Shown in pieces: positions 36,575-48,385 of a stretch of DNA of 64,000 nucleotides (position 1 is its first letter; each line of letters begins with the position of its first letter). A program made the translations under genes and the position numbers. The DNA comes from Scleromatobacter humisilvae. Lineage in GTDB: Bacteria > Pseudomonadota > Gammaproteobacteria > Burkholderiales > Burkholderiaceae_C. The notes beneath the pieces were generated by a model. The model had not been told where the DNA came from. It worked only from the letters and a program-made list of their open reading frames with translations, and made no database searches. The DNA is taken from positions 186,001 through 250,000 of the forward strand of contig NZ_JAJLJH010000005.1 of assembly GCF_023231945.1 (NCBI RefSeq), given 5' to 3'.

Positions 36575-37204
36575 ATGACCCTCACCACCTGGATCACCTT
36601 CTTCCTCGCCTGCTGGGCGATCAGCCTGTCGCCCGGCCCGGGCGCCGTCGCCGCGATGACCGCGGGCTTGAACCACGGCTTCCGGCGCGGCTACTTCATG
36701 GTGCTCGGACTCGTGCTGGGCATCTGGACACAGGTCGTGATCGTCGCCGCCGGCCTCGGGGCGGTCATCGCGGCGTCCAACACCGTGTTCACCGTGCTGA
36801 AGTTCTGCGGCGCGGCCTACCTCGTGTGGATCGGCGTCTCGCAATGGCGCGCCAGCGACAAGCCCATGGTCGCCGAGTCCCGCGACGCGCCCGTGTTGAG
36901 TCGCGGGCAGCTGATCCTGCGCGGCTGGGCCATCAACGCCACCAATCCCAAGGCGGCGGTGTTCATGCTGGCCGTCGTGACCAACTTCATCGACCCGGCA
37001 CGGCCGCTGCTGCCGCAATACGTCGTCATCGCGCTGTCGCTGTCGTTCACCGACCTGGTCGTGATGGCCGGCTACGTGGCGCTGGCTTCGCGCGTGCTGC
37101 GCGCACTCAACGAGCCGCACCACGTGCGCATCATGAACCGCTGCTTCGGCGGCATGTTCGTGGTCGCGGGGACGCTGCTCGCCACGTTCCGCCGCAGTGC
37201 CTGA
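36575..37204 (+). CDS. LysE-family exporter (RhtB type)
   Basis: 209-residue inner-membrane protein with about six hydrophobic helices. The family signature SPGPGAVAAMTAGLNHGFRR near 20-39 is intact, as is GAAYLVWIGVSQWR near 75. These pumps export amino acids or their analogues; which one is not predictable. The next gene starts 13 bases downstream. Confidence 0.93.
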   Translation: MTLTTWITFFLACWAISLSPGPGAVAAMTAGLNHGFRRGYFMVLGLVLGIWTQVVIVAAGLGAVIAASNTVFTVLKFCGAAYLVWIGVSQWRASDKPMVAESRDAPVLSRGQLILRGWAINATNPKAAVFMLAVVTNFIDPARPLLPQYVVIALSLSFTDLVVMAGYVALASRVLRALNEPHHVRIMNRCFGGMFVVAGTLLATFRRSA

Positions 37205-37217
37205 AGCGGAGCGCGCG

Positions 37218-37982
37218 ATGACCGCAGCCACCCTCGTCATCCTCACCGGCGCCTCGCGCGGCCTGGGCGAGGCGATGGCCGCGCACTACCTGGCCGGCGG
37301 CGCCTTCGTGCTGGGCCTGTCGCGCGGGCAGTCGGCCGCGTTGAAGGCGAGCGGGGCGGGCGGACTGGCGCAATGGCCGGTCGACCTGTCCGACCCGCTG
37401 CCGGTGGCCGGGCGCCTGGCCGCCTGGCTGGCCGATTTCGAACGCCGCGCCGCCGGCGCGCTGCCCGGGCGCTTGCGCGTGATCCACAACGCCGCGCTGC
37501 TGAGCGCGCCCGGCAACGTCGCCGAGGCGGATCCGGCCGATCTCGCGCGCAGCCTGCGCATCGGCATCGAGGCGCCGGTCGCGCTGACGGCCGCGTTCCT
37601 GCGCGCCACGGCGCACTGGGCCGCCTCCGATCGCCGCGTGCTGTTCGTGTCGTCCGGCTTGGGCCGCCGCCCGATGGCCGGCAGCGCCGCCTACTGCGCC
37701 CAGAAGGCGGGCCTCGACCACTTCGCGCGCGCCCTCGCGCTGGAAGAACAGGCGCGACCGCACGGCGCGCGCGTGGCCTCGGTCGCACCGGGCATCATCG
37801 ACACCGACATGCAGAAGCAGCTGCGCGGCGCCGACCCGCAGCGCTTCCCGGAGGCCGCGAAGTTCGACGAGTTCCACCGCAGCGGATCGCTGGACAGCCC
37901 CGCCACCGCCGCCGCCAAGGTGATCGCGCTGCTGGAGCGCGACGACTACGGCAGCAATCCGGTGACCGACGTCCGCGGCTGA
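37218..37982 (+). CDS. Short-chain dehydrogenase/reductase
   Basis: 254-residue NAD(P)-dependent enzyme. The nucleotide motif is TGASRGLG near residues 8-15, NAA near 90, and the catalytic pair Tyr-x3-Lys in YCAQKAGLD near 157. It resembles sepiapterin-reductase-like or benzil-reductase-like members, but the substrate is uncertain. An earlier in-frame ATG (37197) would overlap the lysE gene. Its stop abuts that of alr (TGATCA). Confidence 0.9.
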   Translation: MTAATLVILTGASRGLGEAMAAHYLAGGAFVLGLSRGQSAALKASGAGGLAQWPVDLSDPLPVAGRLAAWLADFERRAAGALPGRLRVIHNAALLSAPGNVAEADPADLARSLRIGIEAPVALTAAFLRATAHWAASDRRVLFVSSGLGRRPMAGSAAYCAQKAGLDHFARALALEEQARPHGARVASVAPGIIDTDMQKQLRGADPQRFPEAAKFDEFHRSGSLDSPATAAAKVIALLERDDYGSNPVTDVRG

Positions 37983-39095
37983 TCAGGCCGTCACGCTGAC
38001 CGGCACGCGCAGCGCCAGCGCGCACATCAGCTCGTAGCCGATGGTGCCGGCCGGCCTGGCGACCTCGTCGATCGGCAGCAGCGAGTCGGCGGGCCCGTGG
38101 CCCCACAGCGTCACCTCCGAGCCGATACCCGCCTTCGGGAGCGGGCCGAGGTCGACGGTGATCATGTCCATCGACACGCGGCCGACGATGCGCGTGCGCA
38201 CGCCGTCGACCAGCACCGGCGTGCCGGTGGGCGCGTGGCGCGGGTAGCCGTCGGCGTAGCCGCAGGCCACCACGCCGATGCGCATCGGGGCCTCGGCGGT
38301 GAACGCGCTGCCGTAGCCGACGGTGTCGCCGGGCTGCAGCTGCTGCACGCCGATCAGCTTGCTGCGCAGCGTCATCGCGGGGCGCAGCTTCCAGTCGGCG
38401 ATCGTGCGCGCCGGGTAGTCGGGCGCGCTGCCATAGCTCATGATGCCGGCGCGCACCCAGTCGCCGCCGACGCGCGGCGTCGTCGCGAGCGGGTCGGCGC
38501 CGTGGCGCAGCGTGGCGGCGCTGTTGGACAGCGTGCGCTCGCCGGCCATGTCGGCGGTCGTCGCCTCGAACACGGCGAGCTGGTGGGCGATGCCGCGGTC
38601 GCCGTCGGCGTCCGAGAAGTGCGTCATCAGCGAGATCTCGTCGACCTGCGGCAGCAGCTCCAGCCGCGCGCGCGCGCCGCGGAAGGCGGTCGGCGTGAAG
38701 CCGAGCCGGTTCATGCCGCTGTTCAACTTCAGGAAGACCCTGTGCGGCGTGTGGGTCTTGTGCTCGGCGAGCCAGTCGATCTGCTGCTCGCAATGCACCG
38801 CGTGCCACAGGTCCAGCCGCGAGCACAGCTCGAGGTCGCGCTGCTCGAAGCAGCCTTCCAGCATCAGGATCGGCCCGCGCCAGCCGAGATCGCGGACGCG
38901 CCGCGCCTCGTCGAAATCGAGCAGCGCGAAGCCGTCCGCTCCTCGGAGGCCGTCGAACGCCCGCTCGATGCCGTGCCCGTAGGCGTTGGCCTTGACGACG
39001 GCCCAGACGCGCGCGTCGGGCGCGGCCTCGCGGGCCCGTCCGATGTTGTGGGCCAGGGCGTCGACGTGGATCAGGGCTTCGATGGGACGGGGCAT
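37983..39095 (-). CDS. alr: Alanine racemase
   Basis: PLP enzyme making D-alanine for peptidoglycan. 370 residues. [10 protein letters not shown] with Lys35 as the PLP lysine, [12 protein letters not shown] near 138 and the second-base tyrosine in [11 protein letters not shown] near 268 are the marks. It diverges from lplT by 153 bases and converges exactly on the short-chain dehydrogenase gene. Confidence 0.96.
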   Translation of the reverse strand: MPRPIEALIHVDALAHNIGRAREAAPDARVWAVVKANAYGHGIERAFDGLRGADGFALLDFDEARRVRDLGWRGPILMLEGCFEQRDLELCSRLDLWHAVHCEQQIDWLAEHKTHTPHRVFLKLNSGMNRLGFTPTAFRGARARLELLPQVDEISLMTHFSDADGDRGIAHQLAVFEATTADMAGERTLSNSAATLRHGADPLATTPRVGGDWVRAGIMSYGSAPDYPARTIADWKLRPAMTLRSKLIGVQQLQPGDTVGYGSAFTAEAPMRIGVVACGYADGYPRHAPTGTPVLVDGVRTRIVGRVSMDMITVDLGPLPKAGIGSEVTLWGHGPADSLLPIDEVARPAGTIGYELMCALALRVPVSVTA

Positions 39096-39165
39096 TTCCC
39101 GATTCTGCCAGCGGCTTCGCGCCGCATGAAACGGGCCTTCGTCACGGAGGCGACAGGTTGGCGCA

Positions 39166-39174
39166 TGCTATAAA
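39166..39174 (+). promoter_or_regulatory. Extended -10 promoter of lplT
   Basis: TGC followed by TATAAA (39169-39174) makes an extended -10 element, 74 bases before the lplT ATG, without a good -35. The gap also serves the divergent alr promoter. Seen in sequence; use inferred. Confidence 0.4.
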
Positions 39175-39248
39175 GCCGCTCGCCCTATGGAGAGATTTCC
39201 CAGGCGCGGGGCCTCCTGGGTGGCCTCGACGCCGACGATGCCGAACGA

Positions 39249-40526
39249 ATGAAAAGAGGTTTCTACACCATCATGTCGGCGCAGTTCTTCAGCTCGCTGG
39301 CTGACAACGCCTTGTTCGTTGCCGCCATCGAGTTGTTGAAAGGCGCCGGCGCGGCGGAGTGGCAGCGCGCGGCACTCGTGCCGATGTTCGCGCTGTTCTA
39401 CGTCGTGCTCGCGCCCATCGTGGGGGCGTTCGCCGACGCCGTGCCCAAGGGCAAGGTGATGTTCTATTCGAACGGCATCAAGGTGGTCGGCTGCCTGATG
39501 ATGCTGTTCGGCGCCAACCCGCTGATCTCGTACGCGATCGTCGGCCTGGGCGCCGCGGCCTACTCGCCGGCCAAGTACGGCATCCTCACCGAGCTGCTGC
39601 CGACGTCGCAGCTGGTCAAGGCCAACGGCTGGATCGAGGGCCTGACCATCATGTCCATCATCCTGGGCGTGCTGCTGGGCGGCCAGCTGGTGGGCCCGAA
39701 GATCGCGCCGGTGCTGCTGGGCGTGCACCTGCCGTGGATCGACCTGGGCATCGACACGCCGGCCCAGGCCGCCATCGCCTGCATGGTGCTGCTGTACATC
39801 GTCGCGGCGCTGTTCAACCTGCGCATCCCGCGCACCGACACCGAGATGGAGCCACTGACGGGCGGCGTGTCCGACCTGGTGCGCGACTTCAGCCAGTGCA
39901 ACGCGCGCCTGTGGGACGACAAGCTGGGCCAGATCTCGCTGGCCACGACGACGCTGTTCTGGGGCGTGTCCAAGAACCTGCAGTACGTGGTGCTGGCCTG
40001 GGCCGGCGTCGCGCTGAGCTATTCGACGACGCGCGCGTCGTCGCTGGTGGGCGTGGTGGCGATCGGGACGGCGGCCGGCGCGGTGCTGGCGTCCATGTCG
40101 ACGCGGCTCGATCACGCGGTGCGCGTCATCGTGCTGGGCGTCGTGATGGGCCTGCTGGTGGCCACGATGAACACGATCCACACCGTGATGATCGCCGCGC
40201 CGTTCCTGATCGTGCTGGGCGCGCTGGGCGGCTACCTGGTGGTGCCGATGAACGCGCTGCTGCAGCATCGCGGCCACAACCTGATGGGCTCGGGGCGCTC
40301 GATCGCGGTGCAGAACTTCAACGAGCAGGCGGCCATCCTGGGGCTGGGCGCGTTCTACACCGGCATGACGCGCATCGGGGTGTCGGTCTACGGCTCCATC
40401 ACGATCTTCGGGCTGTTCACGGCCATCGTCAGCCTGCTGGTGATGTACTGGCACTGGCGCAACCTGAAGAACCATCCGGAGGAGCTGCGCAACCTCCTGG
40501 ACATCGCCCGCAGCGACAAGCATTGA
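39249..40526 (+). CDS. lplT: Lysophospholipid transporter LplT
   Basis: LplT, an MFS flippase, moves lysophospholipids across the inner membrane for re-acylation. 425 residues with about 12 membrane segments. [20 protein letters not shown] at the start, [14 protein letters not shown] near 72, and [14 protein letters not shown] near 100 match. The classic partner aas is not nearby. It ends 2 bases before the next gene, in the same direction. Confidence 0.95.
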   Translation: MKRGFYTIMSAQFFSSLADNALFVAAIELLKGAGAAEWQRAALVPMFALFYVVLAPIVGAFADAVPKGKVMFYSNGIKVVGCLMMLFGANPLISYAIVGLGAAAYSPAKYGILTELLPTSQLVKANGWIEGLTIMSIILGVLLGGQLVGPKIAPVLLGVHLPWIDLGIDTPAQAAIACMVLLYIVAALFNLRIPRTDTEMEPLTGGVSDLVRDFSQCNARLWDDKLGQISLATTTLFWGVSKNLQYVVLAWAGVALSYSTTRASSLVGVVAIGTAAGAVLASMSTRLDHAVRVIVLGVVMGLLVATMNTIHTVMIAAPFLIVLGALGGYLVVPMNALLQHRGHNLMGSGRSIAVQNFNEQAAILGLGAFYTGMTRIGVSVYGSITIFGLFTAIVSLLVMYWHWRNLKNHPEELRNLLDIARSDKH

Positions 40527-40528
40527 AC

Positions 40529-41434
40529 GTGACGACCGCCTCGCTTCCGCGGCCCCGCTCCGCGGGACCGGTGCTCGCCCTGATGGTCAACGCCTTCGTG
40601 TGGGGCGTGTCCTGGTGGCCGTTCCGCCACCTGCAGGCGATGGGCCTGCATCCGCTGTGGGCCACGGCACAGATCTACGTGCTGTCGGCGCTCGCGATCA
40701 TCGCCTGGCGGCCGGGCTCGCTGCGCCAGCTGCTGCGCCATCGCGCGCTGTGGCTGATCTTCCTCGCGTCGGGCGCCACCAACGCCACGTTCAACTGGGC
40801 GGTGAGCATCGGCGACGTCGTGCGCGTCGTGCTGCTGTTCTACCTGATGCCGCTGTGGTCGCTGCTGCTGGCGCGCGTGATCCTGAAGGAGAGGCTCACC
40901 CCCAGCTCGGTCGCGCGCGTCGCGATGGCGCTGGCGGGCGCGGCGCTCGTGCTGTCGCACGGCGAACCGTCGGCCGGCGGTGCGGGCCACCGCGCGGCGA
41001 TCTTGCCGGACGTGCTCGCGCTGCTGGGCGGCTTCGCGTTCGCGCTGAACAACGTGATGCTCAAGCGCGAGTCGGCGCAGCCCGAGGAAGGCCGCGCGCT
41101 GGCGATGTTCTTCGGCGGCGCGGTGGTGGCGGGCGTCACGGCGACGCTGCTGTCGACGGGCGGCGCCGCGGGCGTGGGCTGGCCGGTGGGGCTGGACCAG
41201 TGGCTGCTGCCTGGCCTGGGCCTCGCGATCGCCTTCATGATGTCCAACCTGTGCCTGCAGTACGGCGCGGCCCGGTTGTCGGCGGCCGTCACGGCGGTGG
41301 TCATGCCCTGCGAGGTGCTGTTCGCCGCGCTCACGTCCGTCTGGTGGGGCGGCGCGATGCTGCACCCCGCGGTGCTGGTCGGCGGCGCGCTGATCCTGGC
41401 CGCCACGCTCGCCAGCGTGCTCGAGAAACACTGA
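40529..41434 (+). CDS. DMT-superfamily transporter (EamA type)
   Basis: 301-residue inner-membrane carrier with ten hydrophobic helices in two EamA repeats: [17 protein letters not shown] opens repeat 1 and [20 protein letters not shown] opens repeat 2. It likely exports metabolites or amino-acid derivatives. The start is GTG at 40529; a TTG six bases earlier, overlapping the lplT stop in TTGA, is possible. Likely co-transcribed with lplT. Confidence 0.9.
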   Translation: MTTASLPRPRSAGPVLALMVNAFVWGVSWWPFRHLQAMGLHPLWATAQIYVLSALAIIAWRPGSLRQLLRHRALWLIFLASGATNATFNWAVSIGDVVRVVLLFYLMPLWSLLLARVILKERLTPSSVARVAMALAGAALVLSHGEPSAGGAGHRAAILPDVLALLGGFAFALNNVMLKRESAQPEEGRALAMFFGGAVVAGVTATLLSTGGAAGVGWPVGLDQWLLPGLGLAIAFMMSNLCLQYGAARLSAAVTAVVMPCEVLFAALTSVWWGGAMLHPAVLVGGALILAATLASVLEKH

Positions 41435-41509
41435 GGCCGGCGTCGCGCGCGCGACGCGCGCGGACGCGGCGAACGATCTACCATCCGCACCACATCTCCA
41501 GGAGCCTCC

Positions 41510-42001
41510 ATGTCCGCCAAGACGCTTTACGACTTTTCCGCCACCTCGATCCAGGGCAAGCCCGCCGACTTCGGCGCCCAGCGCGGCAAGGTCTTCGTGA
41601 TCGTCAACACGGCCAGCAAGTGCGGCTTCACGCCGCAGTTCGCCGGCCTGGAGAAGCTCGCCGCCGACTACAAGGCCCGCGGCCTGGAGGTCGTCGGCTT
41701 CCCGTGCAACCAGTTCCTGTCGCAGGACCCGGGCTCCAACGAGGAGATCGAGAGCTTCTGCCAGCTGAACTACGGCGTCTCGTTCCCGATGATGGCCAAG
41801 GTGGACGTCAACGGCGCCAGCGCCGACCCGCTTTGGAAGTGGCTCAAGTCCGAGAAGCCTGGCATGCTGGGCATCGAGGCGATCAAGTGGAACTTCACCA
41901 AGTTCCTGGTCGGCAAGGACGGCAAGGTGATCAAGCGCTTCGCGCCGAACGACGAGCCCGATTCGATGCGCGCGGACATCGAGGCCGCGCTCGCGGCCTG
42001 A
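41510..42001 (+). CDS. Glutathione peroxidase (Cys type)
   Basis: 163 residues. The active-site cysteine lies in [16 protein letters not shown] near residue 38 (cysteine, no selenocysteine), the resolving site motif [14 protein letters not shown] near 65, and WNFTKFLV near 130. It reduces peroxides, in practice probably with thioredoxin. The ATG is preceded by AGGAG at 41500. It stands between the DMT exporter and the aminotransferase gene. Confidence 0.94.
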   Translation: MSAKTLYDFSATSIQGKPADFGAQRGKVFVIVNTASKCGFTPQFAGLEKLAADYKARGLEVVGFPCNQFLSQDPGSNEEIESFCQLNYGVSFPMMAKVDVNGASADPLWKWLKSEKPGMLGIEAIKWNFTKFLVGKDGKVIKRFAPNDEPDSMRADIEAALAA

Positions 42002-42114
42002 GCCGTCGCGCGCGCCGGCGGGCGCATGGCCATGGTCGCTGGATGCATTACGAAGGCTCGGGTGCAGGGCTCGTCGATAATCGACGGTCGTCCCTCCAAC
42101 CGAGCCCAAGCCCC

Positions 42115-43305
42115 ATGTTCGAGCACATTGAACCGTTCGCCGGTGACCCGATCCTGTCGTTGAACGAGGATTTCCAGAAGGATCCGCGTCCCCACAAGAT
42201 CAACCTGTCGATCGGCATCTACTTCGACGACGAGGGGCGCATCCCGGTGCTCGATTGCGTGAAGAAGGCCGAGGCGCAGCTGCTCGAGAAGAGCGGCGCC
42301 AAGCCCTACCTGCCGATCGAGGGCAACGCCGATTTCCGCCGCGCCGTGCAGACGCTGCTGTTCGGCGCCGGCTCGAAGGCCGTGGCCGACGGCCGCGTCG
42401 TCACGCTGCAGACGGTGGGCTCCAGCAGCGCGCTGAAGGTCGGCGCCGACTTCATCAAGCGCTGGTTCCCCGACTCCGGCGTGTGGGTCAGCGACCCGAC
42501 CTGGGACAACCACCGCTCGATGTTCGAGGGCGCGGGCATCAAGGTGTCGACCTATCCGTACTACGACGCGGCCACCGGCGGCCTGAAGTTCGACGCGATG
42601 GTCGCGGCGCTGTCCGACCTGCCCGCGCGCAGCATCGTGCTGCTGCACGCCTGCTGCCACAACCCGACCGGCGTCGACCTGACGCCGGCGCAGTGGGAAG
42701 CGCTGATCCCCGTCCTGAAGTCGCGCCAGCTGCTGCCCTTCCTCGACATCGCGTATCAAGGCTACGGCGACGGCATCGACGAGGACGCGTTCGCGATCCG
42801 CGCGCTGGCCGACGCCGGCGTGCCGTTCTTCTGCGCCAATTCGTTCTCCAAGAGCATGAGCCTGTATGGCGAACGCGCCGGCGGCCTGAGCGTCTGCTGC
42901 CCGACGGCCGCGGAGGCGCAGCTCGCGCTGGGCCAGCTCAAGGCGACGGTGCGCCGCAACTACTCGAGCCCGTCCATCCATGCCGGCGGGGTCGTCGCCA
43001 CGGTGCTGGACTCGCCGGTGCTGCACGAGTCCTGGGTCGCCGACGTCAACGCGATGCGCACGCGCATCAAGACGATGCGCAAGACGCTGCATGGCGTGCT
43101 CAGCGCCAAGGTGCCCGGCCGCAACTTCGACTACTTCCTGACGCAGCGCGGCATGTTCAGCTACACGGGCCTGTCCGCAGCCCAGGTCGATCGCCTGCGC
43201 GAGGAGTTCGGCGTCTACCTGATCCGCTCGGGCCGCATGTGCGTGGCGGGGCTGAACACGCGCAACGTCGAGGCGACGGCCAACGCGATCGCCGCGGTGC
43301 TTTGA
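42115..43305 (+). CDS. tyrB: Aromatic/aspartate aminotransferase
   Basis: 396-residue PLP enzyme of aspartate-aminotransferase subfamily I-alpha. [15 protein letters not shown] near 183, Lys246 in [16 protein letters not shown] as the PLP lysine and [10 protein letters not shown] near 371, with the substrate Arg, are intact. The family member makes tyrosine/phenylalanine or aspartate; aromatic preference is likely but not proven. A palindrome GTCGA-TAA-TCGAC at 42073-42085 with GATAAT (42076-42081) may be its -10 box. Confidence 0.92.
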   Translation: MFEHIEPFAGDPILSLNEDFQKDPRPHKINLSIGIYFDDEGRIPVLDCVKKAEAQLLEKSGAKPYLPIEGNADFRRAVQTLLFGAGSKAVADGRVVTLQTVGSSSALKVGADFIKRWFPDSGVWVSDPTWDNHRSMFEGAGIKVSTYPYYDAATGGLKFDAMVAALSDLPARSIVLLHACCHNPTGVDLTPAQWEALIPVLKSRQLLPFLDIAYQGYGDGIDEDAFAIRALADAGVPFFCANSFSKSMSLYGERAGGLSVCCPTAAEAQLALGQLKATVRRNYSSPSIHAGGVVATVLDSPVLHESWVADVNAMRTRIKTMRKTLHGVLSAKVPGRNFDYFLTQRGMFSYTGLSAAQVDRLREEFGVYLIRSGRMCVAGLNTRNVEATANAIAAVL

Positions 43306-43329
43306 GCCATCGAGCAATCGGGGGCTCGC

Positions 43330-43692
43330 TCACTCCTCCAGGAACTTCCAGGTGTCCGCGCCGTCGAACTTGCGGACACGCACGGAGGCGATGAGCTGGG
43401 GATCGAAGTTGCCGAGGTGGACACCGTGCCTGGCGCCGGCCACCGCCTCGACCGGCTCCCAGTGGGTCACGCAGCCGCAATGCCGGCAGCGGATCGTGCG
43501 CAGGGTCCGGTCGCCCTGGACGTAGTCCTCGGTCGAGTCGGGGTGGCCTTCGATCGCCACCGTTCCGAACTCGAAATAGACCCACGGCCCCCCGATCCTG
43601 CGGCAGAGCGAGCAGTTGCACGATGTCGCGACTTCCGGGGTCGACGGCAGCGTGAGGCGGACAGCGCCGCAGTGACATGCGCCTTGATGCAT
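43330..43692 (-). CDS. GFA/CENP-V-family zinc protein
   Basis: 120 residues with the cysteine set of the glutathione-dependent formaldehyde-activating family: ACHCGAVRLTLP at 5-16, CNCSLCRR near 25, and CRHCGC near 69. It binds zinc; most relatives have no proven reaction. The start ATG at 43692 gives MHQGACHCG; upstream in-frame codons are less likely. It converges on the aminotransferase gene. Confidence 0.9.
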   Translation of the reverse strand: MHQGACHCGAVRLTLPSTPEVATSCNCSLCRRIGGPWVYFEFGTVAIEGHPDSTEDYVQGDRTLRTIRCRHCGCVTHWEPVEAVAGARHGVHLGNFDPQLIASVRVRKFDGADTWKFLEE

Positions 43693-43781
43693 TTCGGGAC
43701 TCGCAGTTGATCCAGGACCAGGACAGGCTATCCGAAAGCCGCCCGCCGTGGCCCCGAATTTTCCCGCCGACCTGCCTGGCG

Positions 43782-44726
43782 CTAGCGCCGCACCAGGGTC
43801 TGCCGCGCCGCCGCGTCGACCAGCAGCTGCCGCAGCCAGCGATGCGCCGGGTCGTCGTCCTTGCGCAGGTGCCACACCATCTCGACGTTGACCGACGACA
43901 GCGACAGCGGCAGCGGCTTCTGCACCAGCCGGTGCTCGACGCCCGTGGCCGGCAGGAACTGCTGCGGCAGCACGGTCAGCAGGTCGGAGCGCGCGACGAC
44001 GCTGCCGGCGGTGGCGAACTGGTTGACGGTCAGCACGATGCGGCGCTGGCGGCCCAGCGCGGCCAGCGCCTCGTCGACGAAGCCGTGCGCGCGGCCCGAG
44101 AAGGTGACGAGCAGGTGGTGCGCCGCGACGAAGGTGTCCAGCGTCAGCTCCGCGGCGGCCAGCGGGTGGTCGCGCCGCATCACGCAGACGTATTCGGTCG
44201 CGTAGAGCTGGCGATGGTGCAGCGTGGCCTCGTCGCCCTGGGCGACGATGGCGGCGATCGCGTTCGGGAAGTAGCCGACGGCCAGGTCGGCATCGGCCTC
44301 CTCGACCAGCCGGCGCGGGTCGCGCGTGGTCAGCGGCAGCACGCGGATGTTGGCCAGCGCCCGCGCCGCCTCGATCGCCGAGACCACCTGCGGCAGCAGC
44401 ATCGCGGCGGTGGCGTCGGCCATGGCGATGTTGAAGGTGGCGGCGTCACGGGTCGGGTCGAAGCTGGGCGGCGACAGCGCGGCCTGCAACTGGGCCAGCG
44501 CGGCGCGCACCTGCGGCCACAGCAGCTCGGCGCGCGCGGTGCCGCGCATGCCGTGCGCGGTGCGATGGAACAGCTCCTCGCCGACCGCCCCATGCAGCCG
44601 TTTCAGTGCGTGGCTGGCCGCCGGCTGGGTCATCGCGAGGCGTTCCGCGGCGCGCGTGAGGCTGCCTTCGGCCATCACGGCATCGAAGACGCGCAACAGG
44701 TTGAGGTCCAGCGTGCGGAAGTTCAC
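43782..44726 (-). CDS. LysR-family transcriptional regulator
   Basis: 314 residues. The N-terminal winged helix (LLRVFDAVMAEGSLTRAAERL, split here across residues 10-30, then MTQPAASHALKRL) and a periplasmic-binding-like effector domain fit the family. It diverges from a small gene at 44861, and two dyads lie in the 134 bases between them; LysR proteins usually control such a neighbour. The ligand cannot be predicted. Confidence 0.94.
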   Translation of the reverse strand: MNFRTLDLNLLRVFDAVMAEGSLTRAAERLAMTQPAASHALKRLHGAVGEELFHRTAHGMRGTARAELLWPQVRAALAQLQAALSPPSFDPTRDAATFNIAMADATAAMLLPQVVSAIEAARALANIRVLPLTTRDPRRLVEEADADLAVGYFPNAIAAIVAQGDEATLHHRQLYATEYVCVMRRDHPLAAAELTLDTFVAAHHLLVTFSGRAHGFVDEALAALGRQRRIVLTVNQFATAGSVVARSDLLTVLPQQFLPATGVEHRLVQKPLPLSLSSVNVEMVWHLRKDDDPAHRWLRQLLVDAAARQTLVRR

Positions 44727-44746
44727 GGAGAAGAGGGGTCACCGGA

Positions 44747-44767
44747 GATATGCACAGTATGCATATC
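44747..44767. promoter_or_regulatory. Perfect dyad, likely LysR binding site
   Basis: GATATGC-N7-GCATATC, a perfect inverted repeat 20 bases before the lysR ATG. It is T-N11-A-like (T at 44749, A at 44761 +) as expected for LysR-type regulators, and the only AT-rich island near. Probably the recognition site; inference. Confidence 0.55.
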
Positions 44768-44768
44768 T

Positions 44769-44797
44769 TGGATGCTCAACATTCATTGGAGCATCCA
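44769..44797. promoter_or_regulatory. Second dyad before the small gene
   Basis: TGGATGCTC and GAGCATCCA, a perfect 9-base inverted repeat with an 11-base spacer, one base after the first dyad. Together they would give LysR a recognition and an activation site. Seen in sequence; role inferred. Confidence 0.5.
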
Positions 44798-44814
44798 GGG
44801 GAAAACCCTTAAAG
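44786..44814 (+). promoter_or_regulatory. Candidate promoter of the small gene
   Basis: TTGGAG (44786-44791) and TTAAAG (44809-44814) with a 17-base spacer, 46 bases before the ATG at 44861. The -35 box falls inside the second dyad, the usual position for activation by a LysR protein. Weak sequence match, so modest confidence. Confidence 0.35.
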
Positions 44815-44860
44815 TTCCTCCATCGCCTCTTATCGAGAGGCCTCAGCAGGGGACATCACC

Positions 44861-45133
44861 ATGACCGCCATCACTTCCGGTACCTACGGCCACAGCCCGC
44901 TCTTCGGCGGCTCGCTGCGCCAACTCGCCAATTCGTTGTTCTCGTCGCGCCCCGCCGCGAAGAAGTCGGCCGCCGCGCCGATCAGCGCGACCTCGGTCGC
45001 CAGTTCGTTCCGCGTCCGCGTTCGCGAAGCCAACGAAGTGCGCGACCTGGCGCGCAGCGTCGAGCTGCACTCCCCGGGCTTCGCCGCCGACCTGTACGCC
45101 GCCGCGTCGCGCCACGAAGGCTACGACGACTGA
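44861..45133 (+). CDS. Small protein of unknown function (LysR-adjacent)
   Basis: A 90-residue protein. Residues 1-45 are Ser/Ala-rich and disordered-looking. The C-terminal half RVREANEVRDLARSVELHSP, then GFAADLYAAASRHEGYDD, is helical and looks conserved, resembling small RSP_7527-type proteins with an EVRDLA helix; that likeness is from memory. No signal peptide or membrane helix. The ATG has the purine run CAGGGG as a ribosome site. Likely regulated by the divergent LysR protein. Function unknown. Confidence 0.65.
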   Translation: MTAITSGTYGHSPLFGGSLRQLANSLFSSRPAAKKSAAAPISATSVASSFRVRVREANEVRDLARSVELHSPGFAADLYAAASRHEGYDD

Positions 45134-45141
45134 GCTTGACG

Positions 45142-45160
45142 CCGGCTCCTGAGGAGCCGG
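45142..45160. terminator. Hairpin between convergent genes
   Basis: CCGGCTCC-TGA-GGAGCCGG, a perfect 8-base-pair hairpin in the 45-base gap between the small gene and rlpA. No T run follows, so it may be a weak or Rho-assisted terminator. Confidence 0.4.
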
Positions 45161-45178
45161 TGCATCGAGGCGATCTCG

Positions 45179-46402
45179 CTATCGCTTCTCGACGATCGTG
45201 GGCACCAGTTGCAGCGCCGTGCGGATGCGCTCCGCCGCGCCCTTGGCATCGTCCCGCGTCACGTAAGGCCCGGCCTGCAGCTTGTTGAGGCCGTGGTCGT
45301 TGAAGACCGCCAGCAGCGGCGCCAGCCAGGGCTGCTCGTCGATGAGCCGGCGCTGGAAGTCCAGCGCGCCGTCACGCTGCTTGAACGCGCCCAGCTGGAG
45401 CCACCAGCCGATACCTGCCGTGGTATCGGCGCGTCCGCGCTCGTCGGGCTTGTCCGGCGCGCGCGCTGTGGTGCTGGCCACGACCGTCTCGCTGACCGTC
45501 GTCACAGCACCGGGCACGGCCGAGGCCGAATCCGCCGCCGCGGCGGCCCCCAGGTCGACCCCCGGTGCAGGCGTCGCGCTCGGCGCGCCGACGGCCGTCG
45601 CCGGACGCAGCGGGTCGACGGCCGCCGCCACCACGTCGCCGGACGTCGGCGGCAGCGGCGTCGCCACCGACGATGCCGCCGCGGCGACCGGCTTCGCGCG
45701 CGAGGTCGCCAGCGGGCGATCGAGATCGCCGACGGCCACCACGGCCGGCTTGTCGGCCGCCATCGTCGCCGGCTTGCTGAGCGCGGCGCCGGTGCGGATG
45801 TCGTCCTGCGTGATGCGCGTGATCTCCACCGGCGTGACGCCGTTGAGCACGCCCAGCTTCAGCGCCGCGGTGTACGACAGGTCGATGACGCGGCCCGGCG
45901 AGAACGGCCCGCGGTCGTTCACGCGCACGATCACCTCCTTGCCGTTGGACGGGTTGCGCACGCGCGCGTAGCTCGGGATCGGCAGCGTCTTGTGCGCGGC
46001 GGTCATCGCGTACATGTTGTAGGCCTCGCCGCTCGCGGTGCGATGCCCGTGGAACTTCTTGCCGTACCAGGACGCCAGGCCCTTCTCGGTCAGCGCGCGG
46101 TCGTCGGTCAACGGCACGTAGGTGTGGCCGGCGATCTCGTACGGCTTGTTCGGGCCGCCCGGGCGCACGGGCTCGATTTGCGGGACGGCGTCCGGCACGG
46201 CCTCCAGGTTGGGCGGCGGATGGGCCTCGGGGCCGTCGCGATCGGCGTTGCCGGGCGGCAGGCGCGAGACGTTGCCCGGGCCGGCCGGCGGGGTCGGCGT
46301 CGTCTGGCAGGCGGCCAGCACGGCCAGCAGCACGGGGGCGATCGTGAGGCGCAGCGCGCGCAGCGGCAGGGTCGGCGGCGATGGACGGGCGCGAGTCAGC
46401 AT
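45179..46402 (-). CDS. rlpA: Septal ring lytic transglycosylase RlpA
   Basis: RlpA cuts naked glycan strands during cell division. 407 residues: a lipoprotein signal (lipobox LAAC, near 30), the double-psi beta-barrel domain with [38 protein letters not shown] and [17 protein letters not shown] near 115-180, a long Ala/Pro/Val linker, and a C-terminal SPOR domain ([15 protein letters not shown] near 340) that binds septal peptidoglycan. The catalytic Asp is in NDRGPF. It lies 27 bases after the opp genes on the same strand. Confidence 0.94.
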   Translation of the reverse strand: MLTRARPSPPTLPLRALRLTIAPVLLAVLAACQTTPTPPAGPGNVSRLPPGNADRDGPEAHPPPNLEAVPDAVPQIEPVRPGGPNKPYEIAGHTYVPLTDDRALTEKGLASWYGKKFHGHRTASGEAYNMYAMTAAHKTLPIPSYARVRNPSNGKEVIVRVNDRGPFSPGRVIDLSYTAALKLGVLNGVTPVEITRITQDDIRTGAALSKPATMAADKPAVVAVGDLDRPLATSRAKPVAAAASSVATPLPPTSGDVVAAAVDPLRPATAVGAPSATPAPGVDLGAAAAADSASAVPGAVTTVSETVVASTTARAPDKPDERGRADTTAGIGWWLQLGAFKQRDGALDFQRRLIDEQPWLAPLLAVFNDHGLNKLQAGPYVTRDDAKGAAERIRTALQLVPTIVEKR

Positions 46403-46429
46403 TCGGCGCGAGCTTACACCGCGTGCCGC

Positions 46430-48384
<1,955 letters not shown>

Positions 48385-48385
48385 C

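Noticed and set aside
41441-41462. GC palindrome after the DMT exporter gene as a terminator
   Set aside because: The palindrome GCGTCGCGCGCGCGACGC has no T run, and such alternating GC is expected at this base composition.
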